Assembly (NCBI GenBank): GCA_002224055.1
Contig: AZLU01000039.1
Span: forward strand, 1-64,000
Reading direction: 5' to 3'
DNA length: 64,000 bases
Source of the DNA: Pezizomycotina sp. ARF18
Taxonomy: Eukaryota; Ascomycota
Shown here: piece by piece, positions 48,425-60,412 of the stretch
Numbering within the stretch: position 1 is the first letter of the stretch
Layout of the letters: every line of letters begins with the position of its first letter
Made by a program: the position numbers and the translations under genes
Notes under the pieces: model-generated
What the model saw: only the letters and a program-made list of their open reading frames with translations
What the model was told of the DNA's origin: nothing
Databases searched by the model: none

Positions 48425-51400
48425 GTCCGTTGCAGTTTTCAGAATTTAAGGCGTGGATAAAACTCTTGATAAGGATATTTTCTGATGGGGAACATCTTTC
48501 CCGTAACTTACCACCGCTGTCATAGCCTCTAGACCCGTGATGAAGAAGTGAACGAAGGCTTTTTTTAAAATTTTTTTTTAAAAATGAAGTCTTAAGGAGG
48601 GAAATGATGCTGTCATTGACCAAGGAGAAGAGCTGAAGCAAAGAATCGAAGTGGTGAATGTAACTGCGAATGCCCGCCACTGATGTCAAATCCTTCCGGG
48701 AACTCCCTGGAGAGCAAGTTATCGGACAAGGGGGTGTGCCTGCCTTTTATTGTCCTTGCCCCTTGGAAAACGGCAACGCAGGTCCGAATGTCTCTCAGTC
48801 ACCCAGTCGTGGGGGTCCCAACTTCCAAACTTGTATCCTTTTTGTCCTCTTGATGGTACAACTTATCTATTGTCTGTATAATTTGGATACTTCTTGGACA
48901 CTTGTGTGGGCGGCATGGCCAATAAGTACCATCACATATAGCGCGCTACAAGATAAAGAAAAAAACAGGGAATATGCGGGAACCACGTTTTCTTCTCATC
49001 CTTCGCCTGAACCTGAAAACTTTCTTACTTTCTCTAGGGTCTCCACATTTCCCAGCCGGCATTTATGAAAAAAGTGAGTGACGATCGATGCTAATCCGTC
49101 TTTCGCCTGGTGAAACAACTTTTTCTTAAAGTTCAGTTGACTTCATTAGCGGTGCGGGTGTTCCTTTCTCTGGTCTTTCTACGTATGAGGATTGGTCGCC
49201 AGCACGTTCACCATCAATGAAATCCAATAGGTTCATGACTTACCCATTTGTGGATTCCGGCGAGTAAACAGTTACCTAGAACTCAGCTACTGCGGGTCCC
49301 CAAAACGCTGAGACGGCAGTTACTACGCGAGAATTAAGACTTCGTCAAAAACATTTACTTATGTCTGAACACAACAGAACTTGGCGATGTACTTCGAACA
49401 TACAGTTAATATTAGGGCCAAGAAATACTAATATATACCCAACAGCGCAAGTTCTGGAGACGGCCGTGAGCGGGGCAGCCCGGTTTCTCTTACGTAAAAC
49501 TGGAGACTGGGAGAAGGTCTGCTGAGACATAACGGAGGGGAATGGCCAGACCGTAAAACACTAAGGCGCACTCGAGACATCTTCCTAGTAAGACGAGAAA
49601 CTTACTGTTAGAGATATACAATTTTCTGAATGAATCCTTTCATCGCCCAGATTGTGTAACGAAACAGAACTCCACGGTACCATGGTGGCGATCAGTGGCT
49701 TTCTGCTTCCGATCAACCCTTCTTTTCTGCAAAACTCCTACGCTGGTACTGGAAACCTTTCGAGTCTTCAAAAAAGATCTTCTGTCGCTCTTTGGAATTT
49801 TTTTTTTAGTATTCGCTTCAGGCAAAGGATTCGGCGGTGACCGGTCACGCTGTTGCAACGTGGTTTCCGCCTGCATTTCGCTTCTCGTTTGGATTTCTCA
49901 ATTTAGGCATAATAGCCTTAATACCTTCGAAAAACCACCACACATCCTTAAGTTCCAGCGTCCCACTTTCTGTTTTCTCGAAATTTTTAATCACTCACGG
50001 GGCTCGCTTTATTATTGTTACGATTACCCAAAGAAACAATCTTACCTAAGAAACGATCACGTTGCGCAAACAGAATACTCAAAACGCTTGAGAACTACGT
50101 AATATAAGGCGGTGAGGCTTGCGATGAAAGGATAGTTTACTTTTTATAGACAATAATCTGAGCGTAATTTCATCCAGATCGTGGACCCGGCTTGGAAATC
50201 GCTAACGCTTTGGCTCGCCCAAACCTAAGCCTTCGTATTCCCACACTCTGGATTTCAGAGTGGCTTTTGTTAGTATGCTTATAATTCATTCCGAAGCTTT
50301 CTGCCGGTTACATTGAAAGTTGTTATTGCTTTGGCCATCACTGCATCGGCAGATCGAAATTCTTCTCTGGAACAATTGTCTATAAACTTTGGCGCTAAAG
50401 TCTCTTCTCCACCGCCAAAAAAATCACAAAAGAGCATTAGTGATAGCTCAACGGAGGTACCAGTGTTGTCGGCAAATGCATAAAAGCCATCGGTATATTT
50501 TATCCTCAGCACTCTGTGACCATTGATCATATTCAAGGTGGTGTGGAGCCTTAGCCCTTCACTGGCTTGACCGCAAGCAGATTAATTCCCGCTCGCGTAA
50601 CTCCTTTTCGCTTGAGTCCCTTGGCATTATATGATCATCGCTCACGCTGTGCACAGTGCAGCGAAAAATTGCCCCACGCTGGATCACAAAGCTATAGCGG
50701 ACTGCTATTAAGTAGTTACACAATCACAAGTATACAAGTGCACACACTTTCTCAATGAAATATTGACTGACTGAGCGTTGAAAGACAATGATATTTAGTC
50801 AGAAATCTCCTTTGCGTTGTATATATATATTCAAAATTATATATAATTAAAATAAGGAAAAAGAGGTTCTCATGTATTTCTGTTCTGAGTTTTAAGGCGA
50901 CGGACATTTTATGGCGTGATTTCTCAAGGATGAATATCTATTATATCGTTAATATTTTGCATGCTTCAAACGATGTCACGCTGCAACGTCATGCCCTTCA
51001 AGGAATTGTTGTTGTTATATATATATTCCAGCTTATTATTCCCTGTATACTTCATCTAATGAAATTCTTCAACCCGTTAGCTAGGACTAGATTACAGCTG
51101 CTCTGAAATGATCGAGAGGGCGGAACATGCCGCAATATGTTAAAGACTGTTCTACGATCGACGTTTTTACCCCAGCCAGGCTGTGCAGCGTAACTTTACA
51201 TTTATCCACCGTCCATGGTTTCCGCCCCCAGAAAGATTTCTTCAGTATTTTTCTAAAACAAAACTCTTGTTCGCAATTCGAATGCGGGGCCTTCTGGTGA
51301 TCTCTTCCAGCGGCAAGCGCTGCAAAAGTTATAATTCTCCTTGCATTAAGAACTGCTCGTTTCGATCCGTTTTGAGTAGGTGAGAGACGGGCGGGTTCAG

Positions 51401-53140
51401 CCAGCGGGGTATTAATGTCGCTTAAAGTGTAGAGACTGACCCATGGCGGCTTCAATAACCGTTCCTCCTGGAAAGCCTTGTCAGGTTCTCGTTTAGTTAC
51501 TCGGTGAATTTCGGTGGGAAACTAAAGGCGCTGGGCATCCATCTCAAAGGGGCACGGAGGTAGGTCTCGGATAAACAAAGTCTGGATTAATAATTCCAGA
51601 AGTGGCGTGAGATGTGCTTCTTCGAGTAGATGGTACAAGAGCATTGATATAGTTGAGTCGCTTCCATGGGCCTAGATTCAGGTCAGCAGATGCAGTATTA
51701 ACCTGATTATCTTCTGCATGCGATAGTCAGGGGCTGCAATGGTCCTCAATTAAAAGTGTTCATTTTTGAATGTCATGGTATGAGGACCCTATGATACGGT
51801 TAACATATCAATAATGGAGAAATTTACGTTCCAAGATATTTTCGCCGCAGGTTACGATGAATTTGAGATACTAAGGCGTAGACTCAATATGAACCCACTG
51901 TAATGCTCAAGTGTATTCAAAAATCACGTGGCTACGGGTTGGGCCAGATACTCCGTAAAAAAAAAATAAGAAGCAAAAAAATCCCCTCTTGGGATGACTG
52001 TTGAGAATGCGTTAACGTAGAAAATTGATGAAGGGTTTCAACCAATACCGTGATGAAGTCATGGACTCATGCATTTTGCCTCTTCATCCTATCTTATTAT
52101 TACATTGGAAAATATCACTCTTCGCGGTTTTCCGTTTTATCAAGGTGTTCATTTTATTTCCAGAGTAACGGACTTTACATGAGCATTCCAGTAGTAAATA
52201 TTAATATACCTGTCCCTTTACAATGCTCCTCACTGTCGAGAACGATGCTCTAGTGGTTAGCACTTGCATTGATTCTTTCGGTAATACGATAGTTCGTGGA
52301 GTGCGCTTTGTCTACTGTTCCTCCGCAGCATGTATCCTCTCATTGACTCAAGTACCGTCACTTTTGTGGAATGGAGACTCTAGTGTTTAGTTCGGGTTCG
52401 AGGGAAATACCATGTCCTTCTCCCCAAGTCGTCCGTAGGGGTGTGGTTTCTATTTCAAGGGACCATTACAAGGGGCTTGATTCCATCGGCATTCTTCCTG
52501 TCAACGGCTACGGAGGCTAGTTCACGCCCAATTCAGTTGAATTGTCCTTTTTCTCTTTTTTTTTTTGTTTTTGATTGAAACTAATCTACCGCGCTTAAAC
52601 TAAAAAATACTCCATCGCATTTACGTGTTTGCGAAAATAAATACGCTGGAAACATGTTTCAAGGATAAATAACTCTGAGAAAAAAATACGGATCTCTCCT
52701 CGGTAGGTTCTATGAAGCGCACCCCGGATTTACAGCAGGCCTAGTACTTTTACGAGCGCGCTAGAGGCGGTAATTTTTGTTCTAAAATCCTGCGACACCA
52801 AGCACGTGTTGTAGACAGGTGTGCTTATGGATGGCAAAAGTATAAGACAACTCAATCCTTGCGGAACCCAGGTAAGCCATACAAGATAACTTCAGTGGCG
52901 GTAGGGCGCTTCTACAAGTTATTGTAAAATTTTCTTGTAACACAGCACAAATCATTGCGATAAATGACTGAAGTTAAAGTATTCCTCAGCGCTATAGCGA
53001 TATCCGCTGTTAAAGGACTCCGCAAAGACCGTCAGACAATCACTGAGTATGGAAAATAATTGATAAATTCACTAAGAAAAAGGGTGTATAATAATAGTGG
53101 AAAAGCTCTGGAAAGGAAATTATCTCCCAAGGGAAGCGCG
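48425..53140. other. Gene-free stretch
   Basis: About 4.7 kb without a supported gene. Frames reach 135 codons (49695-50102) but are compositionally random and mirrored on the other strand. TA-rich runs lie at 50816-50830 and 51017-51026. At 52233-52260 a tRNA-like A-box string (CTCTAGTGGTTAGCACTTG) is visible, but the T arm downstream (near 52385) does not pair, so only a relic could be argued. Confidence 0.5.
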
Positions 53141-53141
53141 C

Positions 53142-53158
53142 AAAAAAAAAAAAAAAAA
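53142..53158 (-). terminator. Pol III terminator of the split tRNA-Lys-like gene
   Basis: A run of 17 T on the minus strand starts three bases after the discriminator base of the tRNA-like gene at 53162-53452. Confidence 0.7.
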
Positions 53159-53161
53159 TGC

Positions 53162-53452
53162 TAGCCAGTGGCGGACTCGAACCGCCGTCCTCACGGATTT
53201 CTTCACCTAGGCAAATGCCAGGTGAGCACAAGTCCTCTATCGGTGATTGGAGTCAGCTATAGTCTCGATTTGTCTCTCCTAGTGGGTCAACCTTTGCCCG
53301 TTTGTATCTCACGCTCTATTATTGCATTGTTGCCGAAGCTCCTGTACCTCTTCCCTCTGGTCTTTGACCTTGTACATCCCACTTTGAGAAATCACCAGAC
53401 TGTGTGCTCTTCACGAAGATCCGTACGTTCTCACCTGCTGAACTAACTGGCC
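53162..53452 (-). tRNA. tRNA-Lys (CTT)-like gene split by an insert of about 217 nt
   Basis: Reading the minus strand, the acceptor is GGCCAGT/ACTGGCT (one G-T pair), the D stem GTTC/GAAC with loop AGCAGGTGA, the anticodon stem TACGG/CCGTG, and the T stem GGCGG/CCGCC with loop TTCGAGT. The 5' half has T33 and then CTT as anticodon. The two halves are separated by about 217 nt (53199-53415), starting at the anticodon loop where nuclear tRNA introns sit. A hairpin-forming CTTCGTGAAG follows the anticodon directly. Both internal promoter boxes (TTAGTTCAGCAGG and GGTTCGAGTCC) and a long T run support Pol III transcription. It could be a true gene with a very long intron or a tRNA gene broken by an insertion. 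Confidence 0.6.
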
Positions 53453-54327
53453 GTTGTTGCATATCAATCACGATGATGACAGGAAAATAGATATATAAGG
53501 AGGATATAAAGAGGCTGGATGCCCAAGATTGGGAACTTGAAAAGGCTGAACGGGTAGCTGCAGCTCGTAAACGCCTATCAGCGCACGCGGTTAACGCTTG
53601 ATCGCAGCCTTGCAAAATCAAACATTAAAACTAGCGAATCAAGACTGGGAATTCGAGTGGAGTCTGCAGAGTAATGCAAAGAACAAACAATCGGAAAAAG
53701 GAGTCAAAACCCGAGGTTATATTTGCCACATGATCATTTCAGAATTGAGGACTTACACACGCGTTGGGGTTCCGGCGAGTCAATAGGATGGTCCTGGGTA
53801 TCTAACTAGAAACCTTGTAACTCGTGGTGTGCCCTGCTAGCTACTAGTCCTGCCGTTATTTTGCGGATCCGGCATTCATTTTGTCTTTACAAGATAGTGC
53901 ACAGGTAAAAAGAACGGTACGCTCCATATTGCTCCCATTGTTTGGGTGTGTGGATACGATTATGATATGTGCTCACACGTCTGGATTCGGACGCAATCAA
54001 GCGAAGTGTGTACTTTGGTTCGGGCCTAGAGTATCAGGTAATAAGTGGGTTCGTGGCAGGCACAAGGCTGGCGGGCGTGATTGTCAAATATACGAGCATC
54101 GGGGGGTTGCGAGTCATTCGGAATATGTACGAACAATCCAGCAATAGCAGTATCAGAGATATAGCCCCTCCGTATGAAAAACAATATCAAGTCCACGAAT
54201 ACTCAGGAATTCAGCGATACTGTTCATTTTACGTTCTGCTTTTCTGAGACGGATGAGGATGGCTTAAGCGATATACCAAAACTAAACCTGAGATTAAAAC
54301 GTAAAAAAAAAAAAAAAAAACCAAAAT

Positions 54328-54572
54328 TGGCCAGCGATGGAATCGAACCACCATATCACAATGACTCTACACCTTTAAGGAAGCTGGGCCCACCACAGGG
54401 GTGAATATTTACAACGAACTTTATTTTATTTTATTTTTTTTTTTTTTTTTCGTTTTTTGGTGTAGAGGCATGGTGTAAAGTCAGAATATGTACAGTTTCG
54501 TGTAATGCCTGAGGTGGAGGTTCCTTGCAGGTATATAGGGGTTGTGTACTCTAACAACTGAGCTAACTGGCC
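54328..54572 (-). tRNA. tRNA-like gene split by an insert of about 173 nt
   Basis: On the minus strand the acceptor is GGCCAGT/GCTGGCC, the D stem GCTC/GAGT with loop AGTTGTTA, the anticodon stem CACAA/TTGTG, and the T stem GGTGG/CCATC with loop TTCGATT, followed by A and a T run. All four stems pair. The insert (about 54363-54535) lies at the 37/38 position and carries a poly(A/T) tract of about 30 nt and a 9-bp inverted repeat (CTCTACACC at 54365-54373, GGTGTAGAG at 54459-54467). Position 33 appears to be C, not the normal T, and the anticodon reads CCT if the loop is taken literally, so the amino acid is uncertain. Confidence 0.5.
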
Positions 54573-54579
54573 TGATTGT

Positions 54580-55855
54580 TTTGTTGAAAAATCCAGGATG
54601 GAAAAGGGTACATAAGGCGTGTGAAGTATCCATTGCGCTGCCTATCGCGCGGGCCAGATAGATGTCGAGGACGACGAGATAAACTGTATTGACGGAACGG
54701 AAGGTACTTGTCGATAATGAAAGTCTGACAAATCTGCATTGGCTTCACGGGACTTTAGAGCCCTTATCTCGCATCTAGTCTACTATAGCATGGCAAGGTT
54801 ATGGAGCCTGAACCCAAAGCTCAACCTGCTTGCGGTAGATATCGGACTTACGCTTGCGAACCGTCTACTCCTGGGTTACCGTTATCTATGAGCTTCGCTT
54901 TGTCGATAGCTGACTTGATTAAGAGGTTGTGGTGGAACATGGCTGTTGGAGCTGGGACATATCCTCTTTGATTTTTTAGGGATGTTCTGACAATATTTCA
55001 TGAATCTTCTATCACGCCTAGATGCGAAACCATCATTCCGTCATGTGCTTGGCTTCTGTGAGTCTCTAGCAACAAGTGCTCCAACTTCATCGAGAGAATC
55101 CTGGTGCCAAACCAACCGTTTCGGAAACGAAACACTTAACGAAACATATTGAACCACGCGTTGCCGATATTATATGCCACAAAATCGTTTCTCGTGCCTA
55201 CAAAAGCCGTACCCGCTGTCCAACTCGCCGCCCGGGCCCCAACACAATGGGGAAACAGGGTCTTGTACATCATTCTAGAACCGTAGGCCCCGCCGCCCGG
55301 ACACCCATTTCTGGCGGCGAGGTTGTATAGGACGGTTGTTTGCTGTGTCGACGACCGGGACCCGCGGTCTGCCGATTTTCAGGTTAGTATCAAAACCGTC
55401 CGCGGCAACAGCGTCAGAAGCGCCTCTGGACCAGATTGCCCGAATAGATCACGCCGTTGCCCACAGGGTACACATAAGCCCGGGCCAAGTGCGAAGATAT
55501 CGCAGGTATATGCGTATTGGCATTTCTCATAGAGAACAAAGTCTTTTTAGGCCTTGCAACGCTAACATCATGCAATTCTACTAAGCTCTCTTTCTCTCTA
55601 TCTTTTTCGGTTTCCTTTAAGGAAAGTAAAAGCGTGTATGTAATAAGCGCGTCTCCAACGAAGCAAGCATTAATATACAAATAAGCACGGGTGGCTAGCT
55701 GGTATTCCAGGGTCACTTGAAGGATCTATAAATTAATTTCTCTCTATAAGACTGTACGATTACGGTACTGCTCGCTGATGTTACCGTAGGTTTAGTTACA
55801 AACGCGAAAGACGTTACTATCGGGCTCCTGGAACGTTCCTCGTCCGAAGTCCTAG
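54580..55855. other. Intergenic stretch
   Basis: Plus-strand frames of 82-84 codons (55076-55330, 55336-55584) and the minus frame 55414-55716 show no motif. Nothing else is visible. Confidence 0.45.
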
Positions 55856-55858
55856 CAT

Positions 55859-56990
55859 TCAACAATTTGATTTCGCCCTGATTATGTTTAATGCCGAAGT
55901 AACCACCTCGATAGTGGAAGATGTAACTGAACCGCCTAAACCATGGTACCCTGTATTGTAGGAAAAGTCATAGTTTGCGGTACTCACAAGCTCGCTGTCG
56001 GTCTCCCACAGATTAGGATTCCCCCCACTCGAGACGACAGTGTAGTTGTAAGTTCCAATAGCGTCGACATCTATCCGCATCTTTTGTCCCGACTGAATCG
56101 AAGGGAAGCTCTGGCCGCCCCTTGGATCGGCCATCGTTGAACCCAACATGTGACTGTGCGCTATACCATTGGTCGTGTCGATGTACACAGAGGAAAGATA
56201 CGTGCCGGGTATGAATCCTCGTTTAGTACACTCGCCACCTGCGACGGAAATACACTCTTCCGGCCACTGCCAGTTATAAATTCCGGGGCATGATGCGACG
56301 CGCCCGCTGGCTAATGTCTACAGCTTTAATCCGCCGCTGTTAATCTGCGTAAGGCCAATAGCAATGCCAAAATAATCGACGAGGAACCCCTGGCAAATGG
56401 GGGTTTTATCTAGAGCATTAGCGGTAGCTCGGGAGGCATGGTCATAATACACAGTCTCGCCGTCGACTGCTAAGAAACAGAAAAGGGTTCGCATCGCTGA
56501 ACCCGTGGGCCCGACCGAATCCAATTCCTAACCTGGTGTCGAGCTTTGTGTTGGTCAGCTCAGTCCCGCCACCAGGGCACGTCCCATCGTCCTCAGTTAT
56601 ATCGTAGTCCGGACAACTTATAAGCTGATCGGCGACTAGAACGTAAACGTCGCTCTTGAGGTTATAAACGGTAGAAGTCGCGTCGGCACTACCGAAAGCT
56701 ATCGTAGCCGGTATCCACACACCTCTGCAGATAATACCGTAATATGCGAGACAGATGTAACCGGGCGTTTTGTTTTCTTCTGCGCTGATATCGTTCCCGG
56801 CATCCGTATAGGTCGTGATATCTATCGCGAGTCCGGAGAAAGTAGAGTTCACAGAAAGTATCCACTTTTAAGTTGATGTACGGACACGAGGGCATCGGAC
56901 TGCTACTAATGCCATCTGGGAACTGAAAAGCAGCTCTGTAGGAGTCTGGAAAGGTTCATAGGTTGAGGCAATTGGAACAGTCGGCTGCCC
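55859..56990 (-). pseudogene. Unknown, probably extracytoplasmic protein; frame interrupted
   Basis: Protein-like blocks follow one another on the minus strand. They include VPIASTYEPFQTPTELLF, SCPYINLKVDTFCE, STFSGLAIDITTYTDAGND, TPGYICLAYYG with GVWIPATIAFGSADAT, LDTRLGIGFGRAHGFSDANP, then after a break ICQGFLVDYFGIAIGLTQI, and a Cys-rich C-terminal block SCPGIYNWQWPEECISVAGG with GGECTKRGFIPGTYLSS, IAHSHMLGSTMADP and a Gly/Ser-rich end. The spaced cysteines and beta-rich, Gly/Asp/Thr-rich make-up suggest a secreted protein; a GIGFGR block followed by NPF recalls aspartic-protease-like folds of the DUF3443 kind, which is a guess. A signal peptide was not found. The reading frame is interrupted a few times. 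Confidence 0.4.
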
Positions 56991-56994
56991 GCTC

Positions 56995-58690
56995 GTTAAC
57001 TACTAAAGGGTTCGCAAGAACACCTGGAGCAACTGTATGCCAAAGAAAAGAGAGGCTACTGGGAGGGTCTGACTCAAATGGGAAGTACATATTATGAGAA
57101 ACGTTTGCCTCGCCTCCCTGACTAGTATTTTATCTTTGACTCTGTGCCACTTATTGGCGAGCTTCAACTGGTAGTATAAGGCAGTTACAAAAAAAAAAAA
57201 AAAAAAAAAACGGAGTGATAACGTAGTAGACCTATCGCTACCGTGGAGGTATCCATATATATAATATCATTGAGGGTTGGCACATTTTGCAGGCAAAAGA
57301 CGCTAGATTTATGGAAATTTACTGGTATTTATATTTTAGAGGATGAAGAAGCCATGAAGAAAACGCTATTAGGATTTCACCGAATTGCTTAGTGCCTTTT
57401 GAGTGGATTAGAAACATGGGTTGGATAATTAAATGTTCTACAAACAGCGAAAGTTTCTAGGATTATCCAAGTCCGAGTGAGCATCGCATCGAGACCTCCT
57501 AAAAGAACAATGTGGAACGGCCGAGACGATACTCTGCATTCAACCAGTGAACGAGTTCTGAGTGCTTTGGCATTCTCGCCTTTTCTTTTTGTTACCGCAC
57601 ACGAGAGATTTCAAGTGCAAGAAGCCACCGGCTTCCCACGCCATAAAGGAAAAAAAAAAAACGATAAATAAAAGGCATTGTGCAAGGCTTCATAACTCAA
57701 ACGACTTTATTACTACAAAGTAGCCGTATCATCAGTTCTCCGAGGTCTAAAGGCTTATCTGGAGCTTATATTCTCTACGTAGAAACAAACGAGACCCAGT
57801 AAATTGATTATATGGACGAAAAGCACCTCTTTACAAGAAAATCTCCTACTGCACGCTCACTGAACTAAATCTCCGCCACAAAGATTCGTCTGCTGTTTCT
57901 GAGTCATAAAAGCCCAAGCGTAGCCATTCTTCGCTCTGTCACTATAGCCGTGTTAATTATTTCCTTACATTGATCCTGAGGTGGATGCAGGATCCACCGA
58001 CTCAACGATATCTCATGCAGGGTGATTCATGATTTGAAAGAAACCAGATGAGATGACAGATGATCAACGAATTAGGTACTTTCGCACTGGATACGAGATC
58101 CAAATAGCTATAGTATTCTTTGGCAAAGGGTGTTTTAAGTCGTTGGTCACCTTCAACGGAAATTTGGTTCCTCCTTGCATAATGTACCGGCCGATAAACT
58201 TGATGAAGAGCTCAGGGTTGCAACAAAGCTATAAAATGCCATTACACCCTCGAATCCTCTTTCCTAAACCAAGTCATGAAATTTTCAGTAGGAAATACAA
58301 TCAATCACATGAAAAGACATTCAATTCGTAATATTTGTATTCGGGAACTCTTTAAACAATATAACACTCCTACAAACACTTCCGTTGATACACCTAAAGT
58401 AATATTAGAGCACGATAACTCGGAAGACGGCGATTCAGACTCGGACTTTGATAAAGAGCCGATTGTCAATTTTGACAAAGGGAAGGGAAGGATATCGGTG
58501 TTATACCGGGAAGCTTCCAGATGAGATTATTATCCAGGTATCTATATATAACTCATAAAATTGGGAGCTAAAAGCATTGCGTCCAACTAGAAGCACCGCC
58601 TCGATTATCACGGTCTTCGAATAGCCCGTATACTGCACGCTCTTATCAAAATATCCTAAACCTTTCCATCTTATTCTTCCTAACACCGCG
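56995..58690. other. Mostly empty; short acidic frame at its end
   Basis: A 20-nt poly(A) lies at about 57189-57210. The plus-strand frame 58276-58524 (82 codons) ends with a non-random acidic stretch, NSEDGDSDSDFDKEPIVNFD, followed by KGKGRIS; it may be a fragment of an older gene, but no start context or partner exon is evident. Nothing else is supported before the F-box gene. Confidence 0.45.
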
Positions 58691-58694
58691 AAAC

Positions 58695-60065
58695 ATGTCA
58701 CAAGACAACTACTATCACCAATTCTCTAACCACCTTATTGCCTCACAGATAGTCTCCCACCTCCCCACAGAAACGCCTCAGGACCTCCGCTTCCTCAAGC
58801 AGCTCAGCCTCATATCTCCCACTTTCCGAACGGCATCGCAATCACTCCTCTTCCGCCATATAACGACACGTCCCTTCGCCTCTTTACTCGCGCAGGTCGC
58901 ATTTCTTTCGTCGGGTAGCCATATCGCGCTCCGTATACGTGTCCTCAGCATCTGTCCGCGGAGTATAATCCCCACGGTCGCCACCGACGACGGAGTATAC
59001 GAATGGCAGCAGAACAGAGACGTACGTACTTGGACCCTACGGCAGCAAGGTGCCGTGCTATATAAGCTTGTTCACGCGTGTAGAGATGTACTTGAGGAAG
59101 TAAGGCTGTTGTACTGCGGCGAGGATAACTATGGGTATAATTCCACATTCGCTCAGCAGGCGTTGCTACGTGCTGTTTGGGCGTGCTGGGACGCGTGAAA
59201 CTGCGGAGGTTGAAGAAAGTAGTGCTGTTTAAAGGAGATATGGAGGTCCTCGATAAGATGGTAGATTACGAGGAGAGGGAGTGGATGTGGTCTTTCAGCG
59301 CTATTGAGGGCAACTTACGGTTGAAGACGAGGAATACGTCGATTACGGAAGCAACAAGATGGAAGTAAAGGAGAAGGTGAAACTGAGAGAAGTATACTTC
59401 AAGAAGGATATCTTACGCGATAATCTCTCGCGGGTAGTCGATGTCGACTGCGTAAGTTGGTACCGACCACCGAGAGAACTATCCTATGCGAAGAAGATGT
59501 ACATGAGGTACGAAGTTGTATCACGAAGAGATCTGCTGCAGGCAAGACCGAACGGTAGCTTTCGACCGGGATACGCACACCTTAACATTACACCAGAGTC
59601 CACCGTCCGCACGCCTTTATTGATATTCAGTCGTTCTCCGTTAGCGTTAACAAGTTTGCAAATATTCAACTCATCGTTCGAACAAGAACTCTCCGAGTTC
59701 TTCTCCGATCCGGCACTAGTTACCATCTACGCAGCTTAGAGTTAAAGAGACTGAAATTAGACTGCGGAAATACGAGGGTTTTTGATCAAGCGACGAAAGG
59801 ATGTCTATGGCAGGATGTGTTTAAGAATATATTGGGCTATGCAGGAAGGCTGATGGAGTTTAAGGTGGATTTATTGACGTATCAGTGGCTGACGAGGTTT
59901 GAGCCGCTAGCCGCGCTGAGTACCTGGGAGGGAGAGGGTTGGGATGATGATGTGACTAGCTTAAGAGCGTTGTGGGGAAAGGTACAAGAGAGAAGGTTAA
60001 AGGAGGGAATAGAGGATTTGGAGGAGTTAGGTGAGCTCGTTAGGGTGAAACAACCTAGAAGCTAA
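58695..60065 (+). CDS. F-box-like protein, frame interrupted
   Basis: About 455 residues. The ATG at 58695 gives MSQDNYYHQFSNHLIASQIV and SHLPTETPQDLRFLKQLSLI with SPTFRTASQSLLFRHITTRP. A short N-terminal helix bundle followed by LFRHI is typical of fungal F-box-like proteins that link substrates to an SCF ubiquitin ligase. The remainder is leucine-rich with repeat-like segments (LHACRDVLEEVRLLYCG type, RLKKVVLFKGDMEVLDKM, LALTSLQIFNSSFEQELSEF, RLKRLKLDCGNTRVFDQ). The frame changes near 59,195, 59,365 and 59,735, each time continuing sensibly in the next frame, so about three single-base losses explain everything. The end DLEELGELVRVKQPRS is at 60065. The F-box itself is weak, so 'F-box-like' is a family impression, not a strict motif match. 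Confidence 0.65.
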
Positions 60066-60412
60066 TCATGATTCCTTTAGGGTTTGTACTTTTTTATATC
60101 AGTTTGTTTCTTGTATGGAGGTCGCGCACTCGTTTTTGCAGTTATTACCTTGATGTTAGTTTTTAACGAAAGCCTATGTTTAAGAAAGTGGCAAATTATA
60201 CTTCTGATAAACCGCATGCTCCAAGCCTCACGCTGCTGAGTTATGAGTTGGCTTTGTGAAACACGTGCTCTCTCTCGTTTGATAGACTTTTCCTCAGATG
60301 GCACGAGTTTTCATGCTTGTTTGCTTCCTTCTCCTTTACTCCTAGCCGATTTAGACCTCCAACCACTTAAGTAGCTATTTTATCCCAATGCATACAACTC
60401 AAATCATTATTA

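Noticed and set aside
49695-50102. 135-codon plus-strand frame rich in Phe
   Set aside because: Mirrored by frames on the other strand, no motif, contains homopolymer runs.
52230-52420. Possible tRNA with A-box-like CTCTAGTGGTTAGCAC and a GGGTTCGAGG string
   Set aside because: The T arm does not pair and no acceptor stem can be formed; at best a tRNA relic.
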